Assembly (NCBI GenBank): GCA_021151685.1
Contig: JAGKWS010000006.1
Span: 62,001 to 126,000, forward strand
Length of the DNA: 64,000 nucleotides
DNA from: Chitinophagaceae bacterium
GTDB lineage: Bacteria > Bacteroidota > Bacteroidia > Chitinophagales > Chitinophagaceae
Reading direction: 5' to 3'
The notes beneath the pieces are model-generated. The model saw only the letters and a list, made by a program, of their open reading frames with translations, searched no databases and was not told the origin of the DNA. A program made the position numbers and the translations under genes. Shown piece by piece: positions 42,640-50,481 of the stretch; positions within the stretch are counted from its first letter, which is position 1; every line of letters starts with the position of its first letter.

Positions 42640-43785
42640 TCAGATCTTGCCCGCTGCCATTTGTCTGTCAATGTTGTCTGTCACCTTTTCTGGCGGTATC
42701 ATGTATATGGTGTTGTTCATTGTCTTGAATGGGTTGAATAGGACCGGGTCATTGTTTTGAATCAGTGGGTCAATGAAGCCGGGATATATCGGGAAGAACT
42801 TATCTGTTATTTCAATAGGGTAGGGCGAATAGCGTTTATAGTACCTTCCACTGAAGAGCCCAAATACCGGGCAGCCGCTTGCTACTGCAATGTGTAGCGG
42901 ACCTGTATCTACACATATAAGAAAACGTATGTTCTGCAAAAGGTCTATGTACTCTGTAAGGCTTGTTTTGGCGGCATAGTTAGTAGCCCGTCCACCAAAT
43001 TGTTGCACAAACAGTGCAGCGTTATCGGCATCGGGTGGGCCGCCAAATACCAGCACGTCCATACCATATTTGGTTTGTAGGTATGCTGCGGCTTTTACGA
43101 AGTGCGTCACCGGCCAGTTTCTCTCGGGATTGCCTGCACCCAGAAAGATACCAAAGGCATTGTGCGGATTTCTTGCTGCCATGCCCGGAAATTTTGTATC
43201 AATAGTAATATGCTCTTCTCCGGTTATTTTTGACAGAAACACTTTGTTGCGCACCGAGTCAAAGACATCGGCTCCGCCCGATTCAATTATATCCGTGTAA
43301 ATGAGTTTATCAACATTCACTGCGTTTTCGCCCTGATTCGATTTGTCGGGGTTCATCGCCAGTTTCACATTGCCTGTAGCCACAAATGCCATGCCGTCAT
43401 CAAGGCTAAAGCCACGGGAGAATATGAAATTGAGCACATGGCTGCTCCCCGATTTTCGAATGCTCTTTAACAGAGAAAATCTGTAGTACATGTCCCTGTT
43501 GTATTTCTTTTTGTTCAGCCATATTACTTCGTCTACATAAGGGGCGTCATATCTGTTGAATATGGCTTTGCAAGATTCGTTTGCTACAAGGGTGATGTGG
43601 AAATTGCGATAGGTTGCAGATTGGCGTATGGCTGCCAGCAGATTTCTGAAAATTACATAATCGCCAATCTCATCTGGTTTCAGGATGAGCAAACGATCAG
43701 ATTTCGCAGACGCAGGTATCAGTTTTATGACTAATGTTATTACTCTGTATACAAGTGCTGCAATAGTATCTTTTATTCTTTTCAT
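42640..43785 (-). CDS. Family 9 glycosyltransferase (heptosyltransferase-like)
   Basis: A 381-residue GT-B enzyme. LLILKPDEIGDYVIFRNLL is the N-terminal acceptor-domain loop of GT9, GIFLGAGNPERNWP and VLVFGGPPDADN form the donor site, and ICVDTGPLHIAVASGCPVFGLFS is the conserved C-terminal motif. It probably transfers ADP-heptose or a related sugar to LPS core. It is the only minus-strand gene of the glycan cluster. Confidence 0.92.
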   Translation of the reverse strand: MKRIKDTIAALVYRVITLVIKLIPASAKSDRLLILKPDEIGDYVIFRNLLAAIRQSATYRNFHITLVANESCKAIFNRYDAPYVDEVIWLNKKKYNRDMYYRFSLLKSIRKSGSSHVLNFIFSRGFSLDDGMAFVATGNVKLAMNPDKSNQGENAVNVDKLIYTDIIESGGADVFDSVRNKVFLSKITGEEHITIDTKFPGMAARNPHNAFGIFLGAGNPERNWPVTHFVKAAAYLQTKYGMDVLVFGGPPDADNAALFVQQFGGRATNYAAKTSLTEYIDLLQNIRFLICVDTGPLHIAVASGCPVFGLFSGRYYKRYSPYPIEITDKFFPIYPGFIDPLIQNNDPVLFNPFKTMNNTIYMIPPEKVTDNIDRQMAAGKI

Positions 43786-43991
43786 TTATGGTGGAATGTA
43801 CTTACAATTTGCAGATTCAAACTTACGTTCTTTTTCGAACGATAATGCTTGCTATATACACACATTCCACCCCACCCGGTACCTCAGCCAAAATAGTATT
43901 GTATTTAAATCAAGAAACAAACATTGGCAGACTAATGCACAAAAGTTGAAAAGGTGCTTACTTAGCATGCGTTACTTTGTTCTCCTTAGGC

Positions 43992-43999
43992 TACATTTG
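43992..43999 (+). promoter_or_regulatory. Promoter -7 element, leaderless start of the flippase gene
   Basis: TACATTTG matches TAnnTTTG, five bases before the ATG at 44005. Confidence 0.55.
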
Positions 44000-44004
44000 C
44001 CATC

Positions 44005-45516
44005 ATGGGGGTTGTTTTCAGACAGTCTGTAAAAAATTCTATTGTAACCGCTGCGGGTGCCATGCTGGGTGCGTTTACTACGTGGCTGGCAACAAAATAC
44101 CTGCCTCGTCGCGAGTATGGTTTCATTGGCACTTTTACATCACTGGCTGTCTCTTTTGGGCCATTGTTACTGGTAGGGCTCAATAGTACGCTTGTTGTGT
44201 ATATTCACAGATACACAGACGACCACAAGAAGCGCAGTTCTCTCATTGCGCTGTGTTTTCTGGTGCCCTTGCTCTTCATAGCCATTGCATCTGGCTTTTG
44301 GTGGTTGGCCAAAGGGTGGGTACTGGCAAAGTTGCAGTTGGAGGACCGGGTGTTTATGGATGCCTATTACTATTGGTTACCCTTGTTTACACTGATGTTT
44401 GTGTACATGACCATTGCCGAGCAGTTTCTTGGCTCGCAAATGAAGGTAGCAGCCCCTGCCTTAATGAGGGAAGTGGTTTTTAGAATTGGCTACATTGTAC
44501 TGATAGTGCTTTTTGCTGCCAGTATCATATCGTTCGATACACTACTGAAAGGGAATATTTTACTGTATTTGCTACCGGTATTGGCTATGTTTGCCATGGC
44601 AGTACGTTTGCCGGCATTCGGCATGTCCTTGTCCTTGGGCAACTTTAACAAAGATGAATACCGGGACATGGTAAAGTTTACCTGGTATCATTTTCTGTTG
44701 GCAGCATCTATACAAATAATTGCCTATCTCGATGCCATTTTACTGCCGTTCTACAGTGTGGGGGGCTTTCAAACTACCGCTATCTATCGTAATGCGCTTG
44801 TGCTTATTTCGTTCATTCAGATACCGGCACGCGCACTGGCACCAGCCAGCTTCACTGCATTGGCTCGTGCATTTGCCGAAGATAATAGAGAAAAGGCGGG
44901 TGACTTGTATTTAAGATCCTCGATCAATATTTTTCTGGTCACCGTTTGTATTTCGGTACTTATAGCGTGCAATCTGCAGAATGTACTGGCCATTATACCC
45001 AACGGCTACGACGAAATGGTGCCCGTGTTTCAGATATTACTCTTGGGCAATCTGGTAAATGTAATGACGGGAATGAACGACCAGATACTGTCAATCACCA
45101 ACTATTACCAGTTCAATTTGGTATTGTCTTTGTTGCTGGGTGTGTCTTTGTACTTCCTAATAAGAACGCTGGTGCCTATGTACGATGTGTATGGTGCCGC
45201 ATGGAGTACCACCATTGCCATGGTTACCTTCAACCTTGTTAAAACAATGTTCATCTACCGCAAGCTGGGTATGTTGCCATTCTCTATGCGCACGCTGCGT
45301 GTGGTGGTGGCAGTGCTGCCGGCATTGGCGGCAGGCTATCTGTTACCACGCCTTTTCAATGGTATGGCCAATGTATACATAGGGGCCATGGCCGATGCTG
45401 CCATGCGTAGCATTGCCATAGTGCTGGTATACGTAGCCATGTTATTATGGCTGAAGCCCTCTGCCGACCTCGATGACTATTTGGCAACCGTACGCAAAAA
45501 CAAACGCCTGTTTTAG
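44005..45516 (+). CDS. Polysaccharide flippase (Wzx/MOP-type)
   Basis: A 503-residue integral membrane protein with about a dozen or more hydrophobic helices and the MOP/Wzx pattern: an N-terminal amphipathic segment GVVFRQSVKNSIVTAAGAML, YLPRREYGFIGTF, and an internal repeat with IPARALAPASFTALARAFAE. It should flip lipid-linked glycan units to the periplasm, consistent with GT2, FkbM and GT9 neighbours. No polymerase is visible nearby. Confidence 0.9.
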   Translation: MGVVFRQSVKNSIVTAAGAMLGAFTTWLATKYLPRREYGFIGTFTSLAVSFGPLLLVGLNSTLVVYIHRYTDDHKKRSSLIALCFLVPLLFIAIASGFWWLAKGWVLAKLQLEDRVFMDAYYYWLPLFTLMFVYMTIAEQFLGSQMKVAAPALMREVVFRIGYIVLIVLFAASIISFDTLLKGNILLYLLPVLAMFAMAVRLPAFGMSLSLGNFNKDEYRDMVKFTWYHFLLAASIQIIAYLDAILLPFYSVGGFQTTAIYRNALVLISFIQIPARALAPASFTALARAFAEDNREKAGDLYLRSSINIFLVTVCISVLIACNLQNVLAIIPNGYDEMVPVFQILLLGNLVNVMTGMNDQILSITNYYQFNLVLSLLLGVSLYFLIRTLVPMYDVYGAAWSTTIAMVTFNLVKTMFIYRKLGMLPFSMRTLRVVVAVLPALAAGYLLPRLFNGMANVYIGAMADAAMRSIAIVLVYVAMLLWLKPSADLDDYLATVRKNKRLF

Positions 45517-45521
45517 GCTTG

Positions 45522-46343
45522 CTATCCCTTCAGCATGGCTTCAAACGGGTTGCGTAGGTTCTCAAATTCCATCAGGTCTACCTTTATACTGCCCACCACT
45601 ATAGGGCTGTTGATGCGTAGCGGTACATGGTTTTTGTCGTCACTTACCCATACGGTCATTTTTTCGCCCCCGCTAAAGATGGTACCCTCTATGAGCAGTG
45701 GTACTATTTTAATAGCCTTGAACTTGCCGCGTTTTGTTTCTATTTCTTCCTTGCCCAGATACTTGATGTACAGCGGGTATACCTTGTCATCCAGAAACAT
45801 ATCGAAAGGTATTTTGTCGCCGGGTTTGTACTTGTTATAGTCTATGCTGCGGGCATAGTATATGGCCGACAGCACATCTTGCGTGCAGGTAGGTATGGTA
45901 TAGGTTTTGCCGGCCGATACTGCTTTATTGGCTTCGTGGGCAAAACTCACATCCTGATTGAATTTGAAGCCACCCTCGTTTACATTGCGTATAAAGCGTA
46001 CCGGCAACAGCGTCTCTTGGTCTATGTAAGATTCATAGAGGTCGCGCACTTTATAAAACCACTCGTAAGACGGTGCCGTGCGCCCATCGCCCGATATGTG
46101 GAACACCTTGCGCCCGGCCAGCTCTTTGCCTACGGTATTAAAGACAGCATTGCCGGCATATATCCATATAAAGCCCATGTTGTAGTACACCTTAAAGGTG
46201 AGCTTCTCGCCATGTTTGTAGCTGGTGTTGCGTGTGTTGCAAAAATCGTTTTGCGCACCGGTAGTTGCCGGTAGCAGGCTCAGCAGGGCTACAGCTGCTG
46301 TGGCCATCAAGGTTAGTCTTCTTTTACCCATTTCATTCGCCAT
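45522..46343 (-). CDS. DUF3108-family secreted protein
   Basis: A 273-residue exported protein with a signal peptide (RRLTLMATAAVALLSLLPATTGAQ). DUF3108 features include EKLTFKVYYNMGFIWIYAGN, a WFYKVRDLYESYID block, and KVYPLYIKYLGKEEIETKRG ... VWVSDDKNHVPLRI near the end. I choose the ATG at 46343 (46331 is also possible); the upstream in-frame extension overlaps the membrane gene and has no family character. Function unknown, envelope-located. It overlaps the upstream gene by about 30 bp. Confidence 0.88.
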   Translation of the reverse strand: MANEMGKRRLTLMATAAVALLSLLPATTGAQNDFCNTRNTSYKHGEKLTFKVYYNMGFIWIYAGNAVFNTVGKELAGRKVFHISGDGRTAPSYEWFYKVRDLYESYIDQETLLPVRFIRNVNEGGFKFNQDVSFAHEANKAVSAGKTYTIPTCTQDVLSAIYYARSIDYNKYKPGDKIPFDMFLDDKVYPLYIKYLGKEEIETKRGKFKAIKIVPLLIEGTIFSGGEKMTVWVSDDKNHVPLRINSPIVVGSIKVDLMEFENLRNPFEAMLKG

Positions 46344-47257
46344 ATCAAGATGCTTCCGGCTACAGATGGTATTATCAGGTTCATGAGCCACAGGCCGCCG
46401 GTGGCTGCCAGTATACCTACCGTATTGGTAGAGAAGTGGTGAAATACATACAAACTTACGGCACCACGCACCCCCAACTCGGTAAGGGCAAATGACGGAA
46501 TAACCGCCAGTATCCAGAAGAACAGTGCCGAGAGGCAGAATCCTGCCGCCAGCGGCACCTGCACATTCATCCACTGTAGTAAAAACAAATACTGTGCCGT
46601 AAACACGCCTCCACGCAGCAGCGATAGGGCTAAAACACGCAAACGCTCGCTACCGGGCACCCTGCCCAGCAGTTGCATATATACCGCAAACCTGCGCAGG
46701 TACTTGCTTTGGCCCGCAGCAGGCAGCCAGCTATGCAGCCGCCAGTACACCACTGCTATAATAATGTTAATACCGACACAGCCTGCCAGCACCAGCCGGT
46801 GCATGGTGGCAGGTACTGCCACATTGTAATACACCAGCCCCACCATACCCCAAAACCATATACTGGCCAACTGAGAGATGATGCCCGCCACCGATACATT
46901 GATATAATGAAATGTATGCCTGCCACCCAGATACAGTATGCGGCCCGGATACTCGCCCGTGCGGTTGGGGGTGATGATAGAGAAAGAGGTGCCTGCCAGA
47001 AGCGATGCCAATGCCTGCCTGTACCGTACCGGGGTGGCCCATAGCAGCAGGCGGTGCCATTTATGGCTTTCCAGATACAGGTTCACCAACATCAGCACTG
47101 CGGCACCCGCCAGCCACCAGTGGCTGCCATGTTGCAGGGTATGCACATCTATACGGGCCAGTTGTTGCTGCACCTGCCGGTATATGGTATACAGCAGCAG
47201 GGTGCTCAGTACACCGCCTATCAGGTAGTTAGCCCATATTTTGATACTTTTGCTCAA
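46313..47257 (-). CDS. Lysylphosphatidylglycerol synthase TM-region (UPF0104-like) protein
   Basis: A ~314-residue polytopic membrane protein with about eight helices. RQALASLLAGTSFSIITPNRTGEYPGRI and the C-terminal LTELGVRGAVSLYVFHHFS fit the LPG_synthase_TM family, which includes flippase-like parts of MprF. No soluble aminoacyl-transferase domain is present, so lysinylation is not implied. The open frame begins at a TTG at 47290; I prefer the TTG at 47257 (SKSIKIWANYLIGG) because the longer form would overlap ruvC. No ATG start is available near the N-terminus. Confidence 0.85.
   Translation of the reverse strand: MSKSIKIWANYLIGGVLSTLLLYTIYRQVQQQLARIDVHTLQHGSHWWLAGAAVLMLVNLYLESHKWHRLLLWATPVRYRQALASLLAGTSFSIITPNRTGEYPGRILYLGGRHTFHYINVSVAGIISQLASIWFWGMVGLVYYNVAVPATMHRLVLAGCVGINIIIAVVYWRLHSWLPAAGQSKYLRRFAVYMQLLGRVPGSERLRVLALSLLRGGVFTAQYLFLLQWMNVQVPLAAGFCLSALFFWILAVIPSFALTELGVRGAVSLYVFHHFSTNTVGILAATGGLWLMNLIIPSVAGSILIWRMKWVKED
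47245..47252 (+). promoter_or_regulatory. Promoter -7 element for ruvC
   Basis: TACTTTTG matches TAnnTTTG, 27 bases before the ruvC TTG, and lies within the 5' coding end of the divergent membrane-protein gene. Confidence 0.45.
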
Positions 47258-47279
47258 CGTATTATTATAGCGTAGGCAC

Positions 47280-47867
47280 TTGAAAGACAATCACGTTATT
47301 CTGGGAATAGACCCCGGAACCCTCGTAATGGGCTACGGCCTTATATTGGTGAACAAAAGTAAGGTTTCGCTGATAGAAATGGGTGTGCTACAGCTATCGC
47401 GCCACAAAGACCACTCCGAACGGTTGCGGCTTATATTCAGGAAGACAGAAAGTCTTATAACCCTGCACAAACCAACCGCTGTAGCCATAGAGGCACCCTT
47501 CTTTGGTAAAAATGTGCAAAGTATGCTGAAGCTGGGACGCGCACAGGGGGTGGCCATAGCTGCCGCCATGATGGGCGGGCTGCAAGCGGTAGAATATTCG
47601 CCCCGAAAAATAAAACAATCGGTAACGGGGCGTGGCGGTGCCACCAAAGAGCAGGTATGGAAAATGCTGCAACATACCCTGAACATTGTGGAAGATGTGC
47701 AGTATATGGATGCTACCGATGCCGTGGCAGTAGCACTGTGCCATCATTACCAAAGCCCGGTACTTACTGAAATAGTGCCACAAACAATACCCAAAAAAAA
47801 TACTGCAAAGAAAAGTGCCAATAGCTGGGAGACTTTTGTCTCCCAAAATCCCGATAGGGTGAAATAG
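47280..47867 (+). CDS. ruvC: Holliday junction resolvase RuvC
   Basis: A 195-residue crossover junction endonuclease. The catalytic acids are D11 in ILGIDPGT, the Glu in AVAIEAPFF, and the Asp/His set in DATDAVAVALCHH. Compared with the ~170-residue E. coli protein it has a basic C-terminal extension of ~25 residues. The start must be the rare TTG at 47280: the frame is closed by a TAG at 47268 and no ATG or GTG lies before the first catalytic Asp. It acts with RuvAB in recombination, not encoded here. Confidence 0.95.
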   Translation: MKDNHVILGIDPGTLVMGYGLILVNKSKVSLIEMGVLQLSRHKDHSERLRLIFRKTESLITLHKPTAVAIEAPFFGKNVQSMLKLGRAQGVAIAAAMMGGLQAVEYSPRKIKQSVTGRGGATKEQVWKMLQHTLNIVEDVQYMDATDAVAVALCHHYQSPVLTEIVPQTIPKKNTAKKSANSWETFVSQNPDRVK

Positions 47868-47887
47868 ATGCACCCGTTAACATATAT

Positions 47888-47895
47888 TATATTTG
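47888..47895 (+). promoter_or_regulatory. Promoter -7 element for the OmpR-type regulator
   Basis: TATATTTG matches TAnnTTTG, 60 bases before the ATG at 47956. Confidence 0.45.
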
Positions 47896-47955
47896 TTCGC
47901 TTTTTTCAGATTTTCGGCAGAAACCCTATTTTAGCACAAGATTTCGTGAATTCTT

Positions 47956-48657
47956 ATGTCGCAACCAAAGCTAAAAATACTACTTGTAGAAGATGACCCG
48001 GTATTGGGTTATGTCGTAAAAGACTATCTGCAAAAACAAGAGTACGAGGTAACACACTGTACCGATGGCGATAGTGCGTGGCACCAGTTTATGAAAAACA
48101 TATACGATATATGTTTGCTGGATATTATGTTGCCCGGCAAAAAGGACGGCATGGAGCTGGCCAACAGCATCAGGAAGAAGAACGAAAACATTCCTATAAT
48201 ATTGCTTTCGTCTAAAAATATGGACGATGACAAGATTGCAGGTTTTGAAAGCGGTGCCGATGACTATGTAACCAAGCCATACAACTTACAGGAATTGCTG
48301 ATGCGCATACAGGTGTTTGTGAAGCGCAGCAAGAAGAAAGAAGATGCCGGCCCGGTAATATTCAAGATAGGTGAACTGGACTTCGATTACTCGAACCTGA
48401 TAATGCGCAGCGAGAAAGTAGAATACCAGCTAACCCAGCGCGAGGCCGACCTGATACGCTACCTGTGCCTGAATGCCAACCGTGTATTGAAGCGCGACGA
48501 AATACTGATGAATGTATGGGGAAAGGACGATTACTTCCTTGGCCGCAGTATGGACGTATTCATTACCAAAATACGCAAGTACCTGAAGGCACAGACCGCT
48601 GCAAAATTGCAGACCATACACGGCATAGGCTTCAAATTCAACTTCAATCAGAGTTAA
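47956..48657 (+). CDS. OmpR/PhoB-family response regulator
   Basis: A 233-residue two-component transcription factor. The receiver has acidic residues VEDDP, phosphoacceptor D56 in LLDIMLPG, LLSS at the switch position and Lys in YVTKPY. The winged-helix DNA-binding domain (~130-233) has LTQREADLIRYLCLNANRVL and RSMDVFITKIRKYLK. It resembles the RprY group of Bacteroidota. No histidine kinase is adjacent, so it is an orphan in this window. Confidence 0.95.
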   Translation: MSQPKLKILLVEDDPVLGYVVKDYLQKQEYEVTHCTDGDSAWHQFMKNIYDICLLDIMLPGKKDGMELANSIRKKNENIPIILLSSKNMDDDKIAGFESGADDYVTKPYNLQELLMRIQVFVKRSKKKEDAGPVIFKIGELDFDYSNLIMRSEKVEYQLTQREADLIRYLCLNANRVLKRDEILMNVWGKDDYFLGRSMDVFITKIRKYLKAQTAAKLQTIHGIGFKFNFNQS

Positions 48658-48667
48658 GCCCTCTGTT

Positions 48668-48838
48668 TCACTGGTGCTTAGAAGATTTTGACGACGGAGC
48701 AGGCATGGTTTTTGCCTGCTTTGCCATTTTATATTCTTTCAGCACACCATAGCATACCGGTAGTATCATCAGTAGCATAAATATGGCTGCGGCTATTTTA
48801 CCTCCACGGTTCGATTCTGGTTGTCCGTTGTTCGTCAT
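48668..48838 (-). CDS. 56-residue single-pass membrane protein coupled to the MutS-like gene
   Basis: A short gene encoding one transmembrane helix (IAAAIFMLLMILPVCYGVL) between a polar N-terminus (MTNNGQPESNRGGK) and a basic, Ser/Pro-rich C-terminus. Its ATG overlaps the stop of the upstream MutS-like gene as ATGA, the classic arrangement for translational coupling, which is the main argument that it is real. Codon use matches its neighbours, including ATA for Ile. No family is recognised. Confidence 0.6.
   Translation of the reverse strand: MTNNGQPESNRGGKIAAAIFMLLMILPVCYGVLKEYKMAKQAKTMPAPSSKSSKHQ
48698..48720 (+). terminator. Possible terminator of the OmpR-type regulator
   Basis: AGCAGGCA pairs with TGCCTGCT around a 7-base loop followed by TTGCCATTTT, 40 bases after the regulator stop. 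It lies inside the small minus-strand gene. Confidence 0.45.
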
Positions 48839-50169
48839 TTTACATTGCGGCGGGTATTCAACAAATCTAATACACCCTCCTGCTGCAAAATTAAGTAACC
48901 AATCCGGTCGTTCGATATGCCTTCCTGTAATTGGTAGGTAAACTTGTAGCTGCCGTCGGCAGAAATGTTGGTAACAAAGTGATAAAAGAGAATACGGCTA
49001 TCGTTGCTGAACTGTTGTGCCACCTCGTATAGGTGTGTAGATAGTGCCATAATGTGGCATGGGTGGCCTGTGAGCCCACTGGCTACTGCACGGGTACACT
49101 CGCAGGCATCGTGTACGTTGGTGCCCTTAAAGAGTTCATCCATCAGTGCCAGATGCGGGCGTTGCTCGGCAAGGCGGGCTGCTATTTGTTTCATTCGCTG
49201 CACCTCGGCAAAAAAGTAGCTTTCTCCCTTCAGTATATTATCCTCGGCATGCATATTGGTAATGATACCATACATAAAGCTGGTGCTGAATGTTTTTGCC
49301 GGTACACCCATGCCCAGGTGCGCCAGTAGCGATGCAATACCCATAGCCCGCAGAAAAGTGGTTTTGCCCGACATGTTGGCCCCGGTTATGAGCATAAAAT
49401 TGCGCCCGGCCCCCAGCGATATGTCATAAGATACGGGTTGCGATAGCAGCGGATGGTAAATGCCGGTAGCGGTAAACGTAACCGGCTCTTCTGCCAGCAA
49501 TATCGGAAATGCCCATTGCCGGGCTACAGTGGCCCGTGCCATAGATTGCCAGGCATCCAGCCGGGCATAGCTGGCCATCAGCCGGTATATGGAGTTTTTC
49601 AGTATGCGGCGGGCTTTGTATTGCAGTAGCGACAACTCGGGGTGGGGGGTACGGTCGGTTACGGCCATTATTTCTGCTGCAAGCGGGTGTGTCAGTTCCT
49701 GCTGCATCAGTTGCAGCTCTTGTCGCAGCAGTGCGGGCAGCTCGTTATGGCTGGTAAGGGCCTTCAGCTCGGTACACCCCTTCAAAAAATCGGCTATGTG
49801 GGATAGTGAAAAACGGGTAAAGAAATACTCGCGCTTGTTGAACAGCCGCTGAAACAGGTGCGCCATGGCCCCGGCTATACCCGTGGGGGGCATGGCGGTA
49901 TTGTCGGCACTTTCAAAAAACTTCTCCAGCATCACCATGGTGCCATTGGTAATAATAGTGGGCCAGCTGGTAAGATGCCTGCTCCAAAACTGCACTACAT
50001 CTTGCACCTGCTGCAGTGCCGCAAGGGTGGCGGGTGGTTGCAATACATGCTTCCTCAGCACATCGCGCCCGTTTTGGGTAGTAGTGCAGTCTATCAGCGC
50101 AAACACGCCACCGCTGCCATCGGTAGGGAAAATAGCAAGGTCTCTCAGGGTTGTTTTATCGTTTTGCAT
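48835..50169 (-). CDS. MutS-family ATPase lacking the mismatch-recognition domains
   Basis: A ~444-residue protein with only the lever-like helical domain and the MutS ATPase. Walker A is GANMSGKT (~263-270), followed by the family segments YFFAEVQRMKQI, HLALMDELFKGTNVHDACEC (Walker B) and IMALSTHLYEVAQ (His switch). It lacks the N-terminal mismatch-binding domain of MutS and also the KOW/Smr parts of MutS2. Bacteroidota often carry such short MutS-like genes of unknown role. I use the ATG at 50169. It is translationally coupled to the 56-residue membrane protein. Confidence 0.9.
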   Translation of the reverse strand: MQNDKTTLRDLAIFPTDGSGGVFALIDCTTTQNGRDVLRKHVLQPPATLAALQQVQDVVQFWSRHLTSWPTIITNGTMVMLEKFFESADNTAMPPTGIAGAMAHLFQRLFNKREYFFTRFSLSHIADFLKGCTELKALTSHNELPALLRQELQLMQQELTHPLAAEIMAVTDRTPHPELSLLQYKARRILKNSIYRLMASYARLDAWQSMARATVARQWAFPILLAEEPVTFTATGIYHPLLSQPVSYDISLGAGRNFMLITGANMSGKTTFLRAMGIASLLAHLGMGVPAKTFSTSFMYGIITNMHAEDNILKGESYFFAEVQRMKQIAARLAEQRPHLALMDELFKGTNVHDACECTRAVASGLTGHPCHIMALSTHLYEVAQQFSNDSRILFYHFVTNISADGSYKFTYQLQEGISNDRIGYLILQQEGVLDLLNTRRNVK

Positions 50170-50481
50170 AAGTAGCTGTGCATAGCACCACAGCGGCAAT
50201 TTAGGCTATTTTGGTTTTTCGGGTGGGGGAAAGACCAAAATGGTGATACAGATGCATAGCGGCATCGTGTGCAAGTTGCCGGTAACGCAGTTGTAGGGTA
50301 GGGAGTAGCGGTTGTGTACGGGGGCATTTTTGCTGTTATATGTGTTAAGAAAAAACAAACGATTCCTTTGTTTATTCACATAGTTGTGATAAATTCACCC
50401 CCCAAATGCCATTGCAGCCGCACAGTCGGCAGTGATGTCGTGTTTTTGCGACCCAAAATTTATTTAGATAAATAGAAGAGT
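50170..50481. other. Upstream region of the SusC operon
   Basis: No gene is supported here. TTCCTTTG at 50363-50370 is one base from the -7 consensus, and ATTTAT-TTAG-ATAAAT at 50458-50473 is a small dyad just before the SusC start. Regulation of the operon probably resides here. Confidence 0.35.

Noticed and set aside
46313..47257. Lysylphosphatidylglycerol synthase (MprF)
   Set aside because: Only the membrane region is present; the aminoacyl-transferase domain is missing.
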